From NCBI GenBank assembly GCA_002840835.1, contig PHCQ01000052.1:1-36136 (forward strand): 36,136 nucleotides of DNA, given 5' to 3'. Below are positions 16,401 through 24,745 of the stretch, piece after piece. Both the position numbers and the translations under genes were made by a program. Below the pieces are notes generated by a model, which saw nothing but the letters and a program-made list of their open reading frames with translations, searched no databases and was not told the DNA's origin. This DNA comes from Betaproteobacteria bacterium HGW-Betaproteobacteria-16. GTDB lineage: Bacteria > Pseudomonadota > Gammaproteobacteria > Burkholderiales > Burkholderiaceae_C. Position 1 is the stretch's first letter. Every line of letters begins with the position of its first letter.

Positions 16401-16886
16401 ATGCCCAAGAACCCTGCCCCTGAAACGCCCGATGTGGCCTTGAGCAAACTCGACAGCGCCCTGCTCAACATCCTGGTCAAGGACGGCCGCGCGTCGTTTG
16501 CCGACATCGCGCGCCAGCTGGGCATCTCCCGCGCCCACGCACGGGCACGCGTGCAGGCCCTGCAGAGCAATGGCGTGATCGAGTTGTTTGGCGCGGTGAT
16601 CAACCCGGAAAAGCTGGGCAAGGTGATCTCCACCTTTGTGGACATCAAGGTGGCACCGGCCGCCATGGAGCAGATCTCGCAGGAGCTGGCGGACTGCAAG
16701 GAGGTGGTGAGCCTCTACATCATGAGCGACCTGCAGAGCCTGCACGTGCACGCATTGACCGACAGCTACGAGACCTTTGATGCCTTCGTGCGGCGCCACA
16801 TCTTCAACCGGCCGGAAATCCTTTCGGTCGATTGCAAGACCCTGATGACGCGGGTGAAGAACCGACGCGGCGGCGCCCGGCTCTGA
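16401..16886 (+). CDS. Lrp/AsnC-family transcriptional regulator
   Basis: A 161-residue regulator. The N-terminal helix-turn-helix is LSKLDSALLNILVKDGRASFADIARQLG followed by ISRAHARARVQALQSNGVI (both within residues 15-63; each part is under the family's usual HTH length), and a C-terminal RAM/ACT-like domain (FVDIKVAPAAMEQISQELADCKEVVSLYIMSD) binds effector, usually an amino acid. The ATG at 16401 gives the standard length; an in-frame ATG at 16368 would add 11 residues but overlaps a CAACAAT that looks like a -10 element. It is divergent from the M48 protease and lies upstream of the TRAP transporter genes, either of which it might regulate (inference). Confidence 0.87.
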   Translation: MPKNPAPETPDVALSKLDSALLNILVKDGRASFADIARQLGISRAHARARVQALQSNGVIELFGAVINPEKLGKVISTFVDIKVAPAAMEQISQELADCKEVVSLYIMSDLQSLHVHALTDSYETFDAFVRRHIFNRPEILSVDCKTLMTRVKNRRGGARL

Positions 16887-17283
16887 GCCGGACCCTGGTT
16901 CAAAAAACAACAGTTGACGCCCCGCACCCCCGTCGTGGTGCGCCCGCACGGTCTGCGTGCATGGTGTGCATTTGTTTTCTGCAGGGGTTCCCGCTCCCCG
17001 TCCGGAAGACCAAGATTTGCCAATTGGCAGTTCCGGCTGACGAATGTTCATGAAATGGCTGATTTCGTGCCATTTGGTCGACCGAATACACCGAGAAATT
17101 TCAATGAATGCACCTTGCCGGACACATCCCGATTCGGCTACATTGCATTTTTATTCAATAAAATCAATTACTTGAATCACACGTCCAGCGTGGCACAGCG
17201 ATTGCTTTGAAGGGTCAGCGCCGCTTTACAAACGGCATCCACGGGCTCTGCCCACCCTCCAACCGCCACAGGAGTCCACGCTC
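16887..17283. promoter_or_regulatory. Long leader/control region of the TRAP operon
   Basis: This 397-base stretch holds no convincing gene. It has several palindromes: TGCCAATTGGCA (17018-17029, perfect 12 bp), AAATGGC with GCCATTT (17053-17059 and 17069-17075), and TTTTATT-C-AATAAAA (17149-17163). The part from 17040 to 17180 is much richer in A and T than its surroundings, as expected for a promoter. An AGGAG ribosome binding site is close to the start codon at 17284. The palindromes are candidate operators, perhaps for the adjacent Lrp-type regulator. Confidence 0.5.
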
Positions 17284-18372
17284 ATGACACCGATTCGCCG
17301 CCAGTTCCTCGCCACCGCAGCCCTCTCGGGTGCCGCGCTGGCCGCGCCCAGCATCGCCAGCGCACAAACGACCAAGTTCAACTGGAAGATGACCAGCGCC
17401 TACGGCAAAGGCTCGCCGTTCTACATGGACGGCCCCGGCAGTGCCACGGATCTCGCCAAACGCATCCGCGAGATGTCGGACGGCCGGCTGAACATCCAGG
17501 TGTTCGGGGCCGGTGAACTGATTCCCGCCTTTGAAGGTTTTGACGCCGTGCGCGCCGGCACGGTGGAAATGAACCACGCCAACAGCTACTTCTGGACCGG
17601 CAAGACCTTCGCCGCCCAGTACTTCACCGCCGTGCCCTTCGGCATGAACTTCCAGGGCATGAACGGCTGGCTGTACGACGGCGGCGGCATCGACCTCTGG
17701 AACGAGGTCTACGCGCCCTTTGGCATGGTGGCCATGCCCTGCGGCAACACCGGCGTGCAGATGACGGGCTGGTTCAAGAAAGAGCTCAAGACGGTCGCCG
17801 ACTTGAAGGGCCTGAAGATGCGCATTCCCGGCCTGGCCGGCAAGGTCTACGCCAACCTGGGCGTGGACGTGAAGGTGCTGCCCGGTGGCGAAATCTTCCC
17901 CGCGCTGGAGCGCGGCGTGATCGATGCGGCCGAGTTCGTGGGCCCGTTCCAGGACCGCCGCCTGGGCCTGCAAAAGGCCGCCAAGTTCTACTACACCACC
18001 GGCTGGCACGAATCGGCCACGGTGTCGGAGCTGCTGATCAACAAGGCCGCGTGGGACAAGCTGCCCAAGGACCTGCAGGCCATTGTGAGCAACGCGTCTG
18101 CCGCCTGCAACGTGATCAGCGAAGCCTGGTGCCAGAAAGCCAATTCGGAAGCCATGGACGACCTGGTGAAGAACCAGGGCGTGATCGCCCGCCCGCTGCC
18201 CGACGACATCATCAAGGCCCTGCGCGCCGAGACCGACAAGGCCCTGGCCGAAGCGGTGGCCAAGGACCCGATGACGAAGAAGGTGCACGACTCCTACATG
18301 GCCTTCATGGCCAAGTACAACCGTTGGACCGAGGTGAGCGAAGGCGCTTTCCACGCCAGCGTGCGCGGCTGA
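17284..18372 (+). CDS. TRAP transporter substrate-binding protein, TakP/DctP type
   Basis: A 362-residue periplasmic solute receptor. The signal peptide (about residues 1-27, ending ASA before QTT) begins IRRQFLATAAL, which resembles a Tat twin-arginine motif, so folded export is possible. The mature part has the DctP-family features: GELIPAFEGFDAVRAGTVEM, DLKGLKMRIPGLAGKVYANLG with the conserved carboxylate-binding Arg region, EIFPALERGVIDAAEFVGP, and GLQKAAKFYYTTGWHE. The last two stretches resemble the TakP group that binds 2-oxo acids or other monocarboxylates. Q and M membrane subunits follow directly, so this is a complete TRAP importer. Exact substrate unknown. Confidence 0.9.
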   Translation: MTPIRRQFLATAALSGAALAAPSIASAQTTKFNWKMTSAYGKGSPFYMDGPGSATDLAKRIREMSDGRLNIQVFGAGELIPAFEGFDAVRAGTVEMNHANSYFWTGKTFAAQYFTAVPFGMNFQGMNGWLYDGGGIDLWNEVYAPFGMVAMPCGNTGVQMTGWFKKELKTVADLKGLKMRIPGLAGKVYANLGVDVKVLPGGEIFPALERGVIDAAEFVGPFQDRRLGLQKAAKFYYTTGWHESATVSELLINKAAWDKLPKDLQAIVSNASAACNVISEAWCQKANSEAMDDLVKNQGVIARPLPDDIIKALRAETDKALAEAVAKDPMTKKVHDSYMAFMAKYNRWTEVSEGAFHASVRG

Positions 18373-18387
18373 GGCGGAGGCAGGCTC

Positions 18388-18921
18388 ATGCTCAAGGCAC
18401 TGCGGCCCCTGGCCACTGGCATCGAAGGCTTCATCGACAGGCTGGGCTCGCTCACCGCGTGGATCGCGCTGGTGATGATCGGTCTGGTGGCCACCAACGT
18501 GATCCTGCGCTACACGCTGAGCCTGGGCTCGGTGTGGGCGCAGGAACTGGAGTGGCACCTGCTGGCCGCGCTGATCCTGCTGGGCATGAGTCATGCGCTG
18601 CAGCGTGGCGACAACGTGCGCGTGGACCTGTTCTACGCGCGCTACTCGCCACGCCTCAAGCGGGTGGTGGACGTGATCTCGGCCCTGCTGCTCATCGCGG
18701 TGGCGCTGGCGTTCATCCAGCTCTCGCTGGGCTATGTGGAGCAATCGCGCTCCATCATGGAGGGCTCACCGGACCCGGGTGGCATTCCCTACCGCTGGGC
18801 GGTGAAGGCGCTGATACCGCTGGGCTACGGCCTGCTGGTGCTGCAACAGCTGGCGCATCTGCTGCGCTTGTTGACGAACCCGGTTGAGCCGGTCGAGCCA
18901 CCGGAGGCCGCCCGTGTTTGA
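18388..18921 (+). CDS. TRAP transporter small permease (DctQ type)
   Basis: A 177-residue membrane protein with four predicted transmembrane segments (around residues 25-45, 60-75, 95-115 and 140-160), as in DctQ subunits. IALVMIGLVATNVILRY and WAQELEWHLLAALILLGMSHALQRGDNVRVD are the typical family core. It starts 15 bases after the receptor gene with a GAGGCGGAGG leader and ends inside the start of the large permease gene. It pairs with DctM to form the sodium-driven membrane complex. Confidence 0.92.
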   Translation: MLKALRPLATGIEGFIDRLGSLTAWIALVMIGLVATNVILRYTLSLGSVWAQELEWHLLAALILLGMSHALQRGDNVRVDLFYARYSPRLKRVVDVISALLLIAVALAFIQLSLGYVEQSRSIMEGSPDPGGIPYRWAVKALIPLGYGLLVLQQLAHLLRLLTNPVEPVEPPEAARV

Positions 18922-20239
18922 GATGCAGACCTACGCCCTGATGATGCTGGGCGGCTTCTTTGTGATGCTGATGATCGGCATTCCGGTGGCGGTGAGCATC
19001 GCCACCGTGGGCTTTGCTTTCGGCTGGCTCGGTTTTGGCGACGTGCTGTTCAATCTGCTGCCCGCGCGGCTGTACGGGATCGTGAGCGGCTACCAGTGGA
19101 TGGCGATTCCGCTGTTCGTGTTCATGGGCGTGATGCTGGAGAAATCGCGCCTGGCGGATGACCTGCTGGACGTGATGGGCCACATCGCTGGCGGCGTGAA
19201 GGGCGGCATGGCGGTGGGCATCGTGCTGTTCGGCGTGCTCATGGGCGCGACCACCGGCATCGTGGGCGCCACCATCATCACGCTGGGCCTGTTGACCCTG
19301 CCTACGCTGATCCGGCGCGGCTACGACAAAAGCGTGGCCTGCGGCGTGATCTGCGCCTCCGGCACGCTGGGCCAGATCATCCCGCCCAGCCTGATCCTCA
19401 TCCTGCTGTCCGACATCATGCAGCTCTCGGTGGGCACGCTGTTCGCCGCTGCGGTGGGTCCGGGCATGCTGCTGGCTGCGGTGTACATCGTCTATCTGCT
19501 GGTGATGGGCTGGCTGCGACCGGCCAGCATGCCGCCCATTCCCCTGGCCGAGCGCGACGCCGTTTCACGCCGTGAACTGTGGGCGCGCTTCTTCAAAGTG
19601 CTGGTGCCGCCGGTGATGCTGGTGGTGGCGGTGCTGGGTTCCATCGTGGGTGGCGTGGCTGCCCCCACCGAAGCGGCCAGCATGGGCGCGGTGGGTGCGG
19701 TGCTGATCACGGTGTTGTCCGGCCGCTTCAGCTGGGCCACGTTGAAAGCCACTGCGCTGGACACCAGCAAGATCACCGCCATCATGATGTTCATCCTCAT
19801 GCTGGCGCAGGTGTTCGCGTTGTCGTTCCGGGGCCTGCAAGGCGAGGCACTCATCGAAGGCCTGTTCGAGGCTTTGCCGGGTGGCGCCAACATGGCCGTG
19901 TGGTTCATGATGCTGATCATCTTCGTGCTCGGCTTTTTCATCGAGTGGATCGAGATCAGCTACATCGCCGTGCCGCTGTTCCTGCCCATCCTCATCAACC
20001 TGGGCGTGGACCCGGTGTGGCTGGCCATGCTGATCACCATGAACCTGCAGTCGAGTTTTCTCACGCCGCCGTTCGGCTGGGCGCTGTTCTACCTGAAGGG
20101 TGTGGCACCGCCGGAAGTGAACATCAAGGACATCTACCTGGGTGTGCTGCCGTTCATTGGCCTGCAGCTCACCGCGCTGGTGCTGCTGTTCTTCTATCCC
20201 CAGATCGCCCTGTGGCTTCCCAAGGCCATCGGCTGGTGA
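18914..20239 (+). CDS. TRAP transporter large permease (DctM type)
   Basis: A 441-residue polytopic membrane protein of the DctM family, the ion-coupled transport subunit. Landmarks are GIPVAVSIATVGFAFGW, YQWMAIPLFVFMGVMLE, GAVLMGATTGIVGAT (here seen as VLFGVLMGATTGIVGAT) and the CASGTLGQIIPPSLILI motif. The GTG at 18914 is chosen because GGAGG sits at 18903-18907 with 6-base spacing; an ATG at 18923 is the alternative and has worse spacing. It overlaps the small permease gene by 8 bases, so the two are translationally linked. The TauE-like gene follows 37 bases later. Confidence 0.92.
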   Translation: MFEMQTYALMMLGGFFVMLMIGIPVAVSIATVGFAFGWLGFGDVLFNLLPARLYGIVSGYQWMAIPLFVFMGVMLEKSRLADDLLDVMGHIAGGVKGGMAVGIVLFGVLMGATTGIVGATIITLGLLTLPTLIRRGYDKSVACGVICASGTLGQIIPPSLILILLSDIMQLSVGTLFAAAVGPGMLLAAVYIVYLLVMGWLRPASMPPIPLAERDAVSRRELWARFFKVLVPPVMLVVAVLGSIVGGVAAPTEAASMGAVGAVLITVLSGRFSWATLKATALDTSKITAIMMFILMLAQVFALSFRGLQGEALIEGLFEALPGGANMAVWFMMLIIFVLGFFIEWIEISYIAVPLFLPILINLGVDPVWLAMLITMNLQSSFLTPPFGWALFYLKGVAPPEVNIKDIYLGVLPFIGLQLTALVLLFFYPQIALWLPKAIGW

Positions 20240-20276
20240 TCCCACAACCACCTCTCAACAACAACGACGGAGACCC

Positions 20277-21110
20277 ATGGCTTTCTTTGACCAATACAGT
20301 GCAGCCTGGCTGATCGGGCTGGCGCTGGCGCTGCTCGCCACCGGCCTGGTGGCTGGCACCCTCGCCGGCTTGCTGGGCGTGGGCGGCGGCATCGTCATCG
20401 TGCCGGTGCTCTACCACCTGTTCACGCTGCTGGGCATCGACGAATCGGTGCGCATGCACGTGGCGGTGGGCACCTCGCTGGCCACCATCATTCCCACCTC
20501 CATCATGTCCAGCCGCGCCCACCGCAAGAAGGGCAGCCTGGACATGGCGCTGATCAAGCGGCTGATGCCGTCGGTGATCGTGGGCGTGATCGCGGGCTCG
20601 ATCGCCAGCCGCTACCTCAGTGGTGCGGTGCTCACCGCCGTGTTTGCCACGGTGGGCCTGGTGGTGGCGCTGAACATGGCCTTCAAGAAGGACGGTTTTG
20701 CCTTGGGCAATGGTCTGCCCGGCCCGGCCGGCACCGCGCTGCTGGGTGGCGGCATTGGTGGCATTTCCACGCTCATGGGCATTGGTGGCGGCACACTCAG
20801 CGTGCCCATCCTCAACGCGCTGCGCGTGCCCATGCACACCGCCGTGGGCACAGGCGCCATGCTGGGCATGGTCATCAGTTTTCCCGGCGCGCTGGCTTTT
20901 CTGTACAACGGGCTGGGCGTGCCGCTGCGTCCACCGATGAGCGTTGGCTATGTGAATTTGCTGGGCATGGCACTGATCGTGCCGGCCACCATGCTCACCA
21001 CGGGTTTTGGCGCGAAGCTGGCGCACAGCATCGATGCGCGCCGGCTGCGGCAAGTGTTTGCGGCGTTCCTGGCGCTGACTTCACTGCGAATGTTTTATGG
21101 AATGATTTGA
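20277..21110 (+). CDS. TauE/SafE-family membrane permease
   Basis: A 277-residue membrane protein with about eight transmembrane segments. The two internal repeats each carry the family glycine motif: GTLAGLLGVGGGIVIVPVLY (near residue 27) and GGISTLMGIGGGTLSVPIL (near residue 165). TauE/SafE proteins are proposed exporters of sulfite, sulfoacetate or other anions. The ATG at 20277 follows a GACGGAG site. It lies 37 bases after the TRAP genes and likely belongs to the same transcript. Its pairing with the TRAP importer suggests it moves a product of the same pathway outward (inference). A hairpin-rich repeat starts 2 bases after its stop. Confidence 0.88.
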   Translation: MAFFDQYSAAWLIGLALALLATGLVAGTLAGLLGVGGGIVIVPVLYHLFTLLGIDESVRMHVAVGTSLATIIPTSIMSSRAHRKKGSLDMALIKRLMPSVIVGVIAGSIASRYLSGAVLTAVFATVGLVVALNMAFKKDGFALGNGLPGPAGTALLGGGIGGISTLMGIGGGTLSVPILNALRVPMHTAVGTGAMLGMVISFPGALAFLYNGLGVPLRPPMSVGYVNLLGMALIVPATMLTTGFGAKLAHSIDARRLRQVFAAFLALTSLRMFYGMI

Positions 21111-21112
21111 GA

Positions 21113-21206
21113 TCACCCCCCTGCGCTGCTGACGCAGCTTCCCCCCTCTGTTGCGCGCCTTCGGCGCTTCGAGGGGGGACGGCATCTTGGGCCGGCGGAG
21201 CCGTCC
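21113..21206 (+). repeat. Gene-end hairpin repeat, copy A
   Basis: It begins right after the TauE-like stop codon. CCCCCCTC (21131-21138) pairs with GAGGGGGG (21171-21178), enclosing a second hairpin GCGCC-TTC-GGCGC (21154-21166), and then a GGGCCGGC...GCCG element. It is the same family as the repeats at 24660, 31424 and 32440, and follows the gene in the same orientation. Confidence 0.65.
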
Positions 21207-21312
21207 TTCGCTGCCCCTGGACTTAAGCACTCCGCGCCGGAAGCTTGATTCTTCATTCGATCGCCAACAATCACCTTTTGCATTTCCTGTCAGTCAAGAA
21301 AGAGAGACTCCG

Positions 21313-22899
21313 ATGATCCACACCCTCAAATCCCTCGGCGGCATGGCCGTGGCGCCGCATCATCTGGCCGCGCAGGCGGCGCGTGATGTGTTGCATGAAG
21401 GCGGCAACGCGGTCGAGGCCATGGTGGCGGCGGCTTCCACCATTGCGGTGGTGTACCCGCACATGAATGCCATTGGCGGCGATGGCTTCTGGTTGATTCA
21501 TGAACCAGGCAAGGTGCCGGTGGCCATTGACGCCTGTGGCCCGGCTGCGGCGTTGGCCACACCCGCGTTCTATGCCGGGCAGAAAGCCATCCCGGCGCGT
21601 GGCCCCCAGGCCGCGCTGACCGTGGCCGGCACCATTGGCGGCTGGCAGAAGGCGCTGGAAGTATCCAGCCGCTGGGGCGGTTCGATGCCGCTATCGCGGC
21701 TGCTGCAGAGCGCCATCGGCCACGCCCACAACGGCGTGGTGGTGACCGCCAGCCAGTCCCAGCTGACGCGCGAAAAGTTGCCCGGCCTGAAAGACGCACC
21801 CGGCTTTGCTGAGACCTTTTTGACCAAGGGCGCTGCACCCGAACCGGGCGCGGTATTGAAGTACCCCGCACTGGGCCACACGCTCAAGCAACTCGCCGAA
21901 TGCGGCCTCGACGACTTCTACCGCGGCGAGCTGGCCCAGCGCATGGGCGCCGAGCTGGAACGCGTGGGCAGCCCGCTGCGCACCAGCGACCTGGCCGCCT
22001 ACCGGGCCCAGTTTGTCGACCCGCTGGCGGTGCGGCTGAACGACAGCACGGTCTACAACCTGCCACCGCCCACGCAGGGTTTGTCTGCGCTCATGATCCT
22101 GGGGCTGTTCGAGCGACTGGGCGTGACCGAGGGCGAGGGCTTTGCCCACCTGCACGGTCTGGTGGAATCGACCAAGCGGGCCTTCCGCGTGCGCGAACGT
22201 GTGGTGACCGACCCGGGTCGCCTGCCGGCCAACCCGGCGGACTTCCTCACCCCTGAAAAACTCGACGCACTCGCCGCCGACATCGACATGCAGCGCTCCC
22301 TGCCCTGGCCTGATGTGGCCAAGCCCGGCGACACCATCTGGATGGGCTGCGTGGACGCACAGGGCCGCGCGGTCAGCTTCATCCAGAGCGTGTACTGGGA
22401 ATTCGGCTCGGGCGTGGTGCTGGGTGACACCGGCGTGTGCTGGCAGAACCGGGGCACCAGCTTCTCGCTGGACCCGAAAGCCCTCAACGCCCTGGAGCCC
22501 GGTCGCAAGCCATTCCACACGCTCAACCCTTCGATGGCGCTGTTCGACGACGGCCGGGTGATGCCCTTCGGCACCATGGGTGGCGAGGGCCAGCCGCAGA
22601 CGCAGGCCGCGGTGTTCACCCGCTACGCGCGCTTCGGCCAGAGCCTTCAGCAAGCGGTGACCGCACCCCGCTGGCTGCTGGGCCGAACCTGGGGCAGCGA
22701 GACCACCTCACTGAAGCTGGAGAGCCGCTTCGACCCTGCTGTTGTGGAGCAACTGAAGGCCGCCGGGCACGATGTGGAAGTGCTGACTGAGTCTTTCAGC
22801 GACACCATGGGGCACGCGGGTGCGATGGTGCGCCATGCCAATGGCGTGATCGAAGGCGCGGCCGATCCGCGCAGCGATGGGGCGGTGGCCGCGGTATGA
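21313..22899 (+). CDS. Gamma-glutamyltransferase-family Ntn hydrolase, HpxW-like
   Basis: A 528-residue proenzyme of the gamma-glutamyltranspeptidase superfamily. Conserved stretches include HEGGNAVEAMVAAASTIAVVYPHMNAIGGDGFWLI near the N-terminus (two adjoining motifs of the large subunit), the probable autocleavage and nucleophile Thr in GDTIWMGCVDAQGRAVSF, and MGHAGAMVRHANGV with AADPRSDG at the C-terminus. No signal peptide is seen, unlike periplasmic GGT, so it is probably cytoplasmic. The DGFWLI and WQNRGTSFSLDP patterns recall HpxW, an oxamate amidohydrolase of purine breakdown; this is from memory and not tested. The ATG at 21313 follows an AGAGAG leader; the frame extends upstream into copy A of the repeat, which is not coding. 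Confidence 0.85.
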   Translation: MIHTLKSLGGMAVAPHHLAAQAARDVLHEGGNAVEAMVAAASTIAVVYPHMNAIGGDGFWLIHEPGKVPVAIDACGPAAALATPAFYAGQKAIPARGPQAALTVAGTIGGWQKALEVSSRWGGSMPLSRLLQSAIGHAHNGVVVTASQSQLTREKLPGLKDAPGFAETFLTKGAAPEPGAVLKYPALGHTLKQLAECGLDDFYRGELAQRMGAELERVGSPLRTSDLAAYRAQFVDPLAVRLNDSTVYNLPPPTQGLSALMILGLFERLGVTEGEGFAHLHGLVESTKRAFRVRERVVTDPGRLPANPADFLTPEKLDALAADIDMQRSLPWPDVAKPGDTIWMGCVDAQGRAVSFIQSVYWEFGSGVVLGDTGVCWQNRGTSFSLDPKALNALEPGRKPFHTLNPSMALFDDGRVMPFGTMGGEGQPQTQAAVFTRYARFGQSLQQAVTAPRWLLGRTWGSETTSLKLESRFDPAVVEQLKAAGHDVEVLTESFSDTMGHAGAMVRHANGVIEGAADPRSDGAVAAV

Positions 22900-22915
22900 A
22901 AAGGCCCTGGTCGGC

Positions 22916-23656
22916 TCAGCGGGCCGGTGCCAGCACTTCGTCCAGCCCGGCCTGCGCCATCAACTCGTCGAACCACAGGCGGTAGCCAGCGTCGCTGGGG
23001 TGCAGGCCGTCCACCGCATGCAGCCCGGGTTGCTGCGCAAAGGGGTCGTTGGCCGCTTCCTTGAACAGGTTGATGTAAACCGCGCCGTGGCGCTGGGCGG
23101 ATTCGCGCACCAGGGCATGCAGGGTGCGGGCGCGCGAGGTCATGTACCAAGAGGCCGGAGCGAAGAAGAACGGGGCATTGCCTACGTTGCCCGCCGGCAT
23201 CACCAGCACGCGCTCGCTGCGCGCGCGGGCGAGTTGCAGAGCGCGGTCGATGTCGGCGCGCATGTCGTCCTCGCTGCGCAGCCGGATCACGTCGTTGCCG
23301 CCGGCCTGGATCAGCACCAGGTCGTAGCGCTCATCGCCAGCCAGTTGCTCCACCACACCTTCAAAGGTGGCGCCGTCCTTTGCGCGGTTGTCGATGTGGA
23401 GCCTGGGGTAGGCACTGGCAAGCAGGCCGGCCAGACTGGTCTGCGGCGAGCTGGCACCGGTGCCCACACCGGTGCTGTCGCCCACGATCAACAGCCGCAA
23501 CACCGCGTCGGCCGGGCGGTGCTGCAACGGCTCGCTTTCGCGTGCCAGGTCGGCCGCCTGCCCGATGCGCCAGGCGGCGCAGCCGGATATCAGCAGCAGC
23601 GCGGCGCCGGCGGCCAGGGCGATCAGGGGAGCGAAGCGGCGGGTGCGTGAGGGCAT
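22916..23656 (-). CDS. SGNH/GDSL-type hydrolase, lipoprotein
   Basis: A 246-residue SGNH esterase. The signal ends in a lipobox-like LISGC (Cys26), so it is probably a lipid-anchored envelope protein. All four blocks are present: GDS with nucleophile Ser61 (IVGDSTGVGTGA), the Gly of the oxyanion hole, Asn121 in QAGGNDV, and the catalytic Asp216/His219 in DGLHPSDAGY. Possible substrates are lipids, acylated sugars or peptidoglycan O-acetyl groups; the sequence does not decide. It converges on the Ntn-hydrolase gene with 16 bases between stops. Confidence 0.87.
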   Translation of the reverse strand: MPSRTRRFAPLIALAAGAALLLISGCAAWRIGQAADLARESEPLQHRPADAVLRLLIVGDSTGVGTGASSPQTSLAGLLASAYPRLHIDNRAKDGATFEGVVEQLAGDERYDLVLIQAGGNDVIRLRSEDDMRADIDRALQLARARSERVLVMPAGNVGNAPFFFAPASWYMTSRARTLHALVRESAQRHGAVYINLFKEAANDPFAQQPGLHAVDGLHPSDAGYRLWFDELMAQAGLDEVLAPAR

Positions 23657-23700
23657 GGGCGCAGTTTAGGAGCAGCGCGCTCCGCGAACGGCACCCGCCC

Positions 23701-24540
23701 TCAATGCCCCGTGAACCCGGGCGGTCGTTTTTCGATGAAGGAGCGCACGCCCTCTTTGGCGTCTTCGCTGTTGGAAAGGCGCTGCTGCACGGCCTCGAAC
23801 TCGCTCATGGCCACCAGGGGGCCGTGTTCCACCGCCTTCAGCGCGCTGTGGCGGGTGGCCACCACAGCCAGCGGGGCTTGCAGGGCAATGGCGCGTGCGA
23901 TGCGCAGGGCCTCATCCAGCTCCTGACCGGCGGGCACCACCCGCTGGACGAAGTTCAGCCGAAGCGCCTCGGCGCTGTCGAACTCGTCGCCGGTGAGCAA
24001 GTGCAGCATGGCGTTGCCCAGTCCCGCCCGCTCAGCCATGCGCAGCGTGGCGCCACCGGTGGCCATGATGCCGCGCCGCACCTCCAGTTGGGAGAACCGC
24101 CCGTTGTCGGCCGCCACCACGATGTCGGCGGCCAGCATCAGTTCGATGCCCAGCGTGAAGGTGATGCCCTTGACCGCCACCACCATCGGCTTGTTGCGGC
24201 GCCGGTAGCCCGCACGCCCCAGGTCGGTGGGGTCCACCAGCCCGAACGGCACGGCCCGCTCACCGCGCTGCATCAGCGGCGCAAAGCTGGGCAGATCCAG
24301 CCCGGCCGTGAAGTGATCGCCATGCGCATGCAGCACCCCCACCCGCAGCGCTGCGTCATCGTCCAGCTGCGTGTACGCCTCGGCCAGCGCCGCCATCATG
24401 GCCGGCGTGAAACCGTTGCGTTTGGCGGGCCGGTCAATGCCGACCAGCAACACACCGTCCTGCACTTCGCAGCTGATGCGGCCGTCAGGTGGCGCTATTG
24501 AGTCAGATGAACCGGAAGTGGGAGCGTTGGTGGTGTTCAT
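23701..24540 (-). CDS. Enoyl-CoA hydratase/isomerase (crotonase) family protein
   Basis: A 279-residue crotonase-fold protein. Oxyanion-hole elements appear in HFTAGLDLPSF and GITFTLGIELMLAADIVVAA. Both hydratase glutamates seem to be present, in GIELML and in the QLEV of FSQLEVRRGIMATGG, so a true enoyl-CoA hydratase activity is possible. EDAKEGVRSFIEKRPPGFTGH is the usual C-terminal end. The natural substrate cannot be read from sequence. It ends 45 bases after the start of the SGNH gene on the same strand, and may be cotranscribed with it. Confidence 0.88.
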   Translation of the reverse strand: MNTTNAPTSGSSDSIAPPDGRISCEVQDGVLLVGIDRPAKRNGFTPAMMAALAEAYTQLDDDAALRVGVLHAHGDHFTAGLDLPSFAPLMQRGERAVPFGLVDPTDLGRAGYRRRNKPMVVAVKGITFTLGIELMLAADIVVAADNGRFSQLEVRRGIMATGGATLRMAERAGLGNAMLHLLTGDEFDSAEALRLNFVQRVVPAGQELDEALRIARAIALQAPLAVVATRHSALKAVEHGPLVAMSEFEAVQQRLSNSEDAKEGVRSFIEKRPPGFTGH

Positions 24541-24659
24541 CGGGCCATCTTAGGTTTCAAGACGCGCCACCGCCATCGCCTGCGCGACGGATGAGCCCAA
24601 TTTGAAGACTCGCCTCGAGGAAGTATCCGGTGCGAAGTGCCTTCATCCAGAACACCCGT

Positions 24660-24732
24660 GGAACTGGCTTTGCCAGGCCACAGGGTGTGCCCCCTTCAAG
24701 GGGGGTGACGCGAAGCGGCGCGGGGGGTGTCA
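24660..24732 (-). repeat. Gene-end hairpin repeat, copy B
   Basis: Read on the minus strand this starts about 14 bases after the stop of the triheme cytochrome gene. It aligns closely with copy C (31424-31503): a GCGCCGC segment, then a C5/G5 hairpin, then CTGGC-AAA-GCCAG. In copy C the last hairpin is CCGGC-AAA-GCCGG, so one base pair changed on both sides, which supports a conserved structure. Confidence 0.7.
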
Positions 24733-24745
24733 ACAACCTCCGGGG

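Noticed and set aside
17215..18744. A 509-codon antisense frame over the TRAP receptor and small permease genes
   Set aside because: Crosses two well-supported genes and shows the same His/Gln/Val-rich shadow composition.
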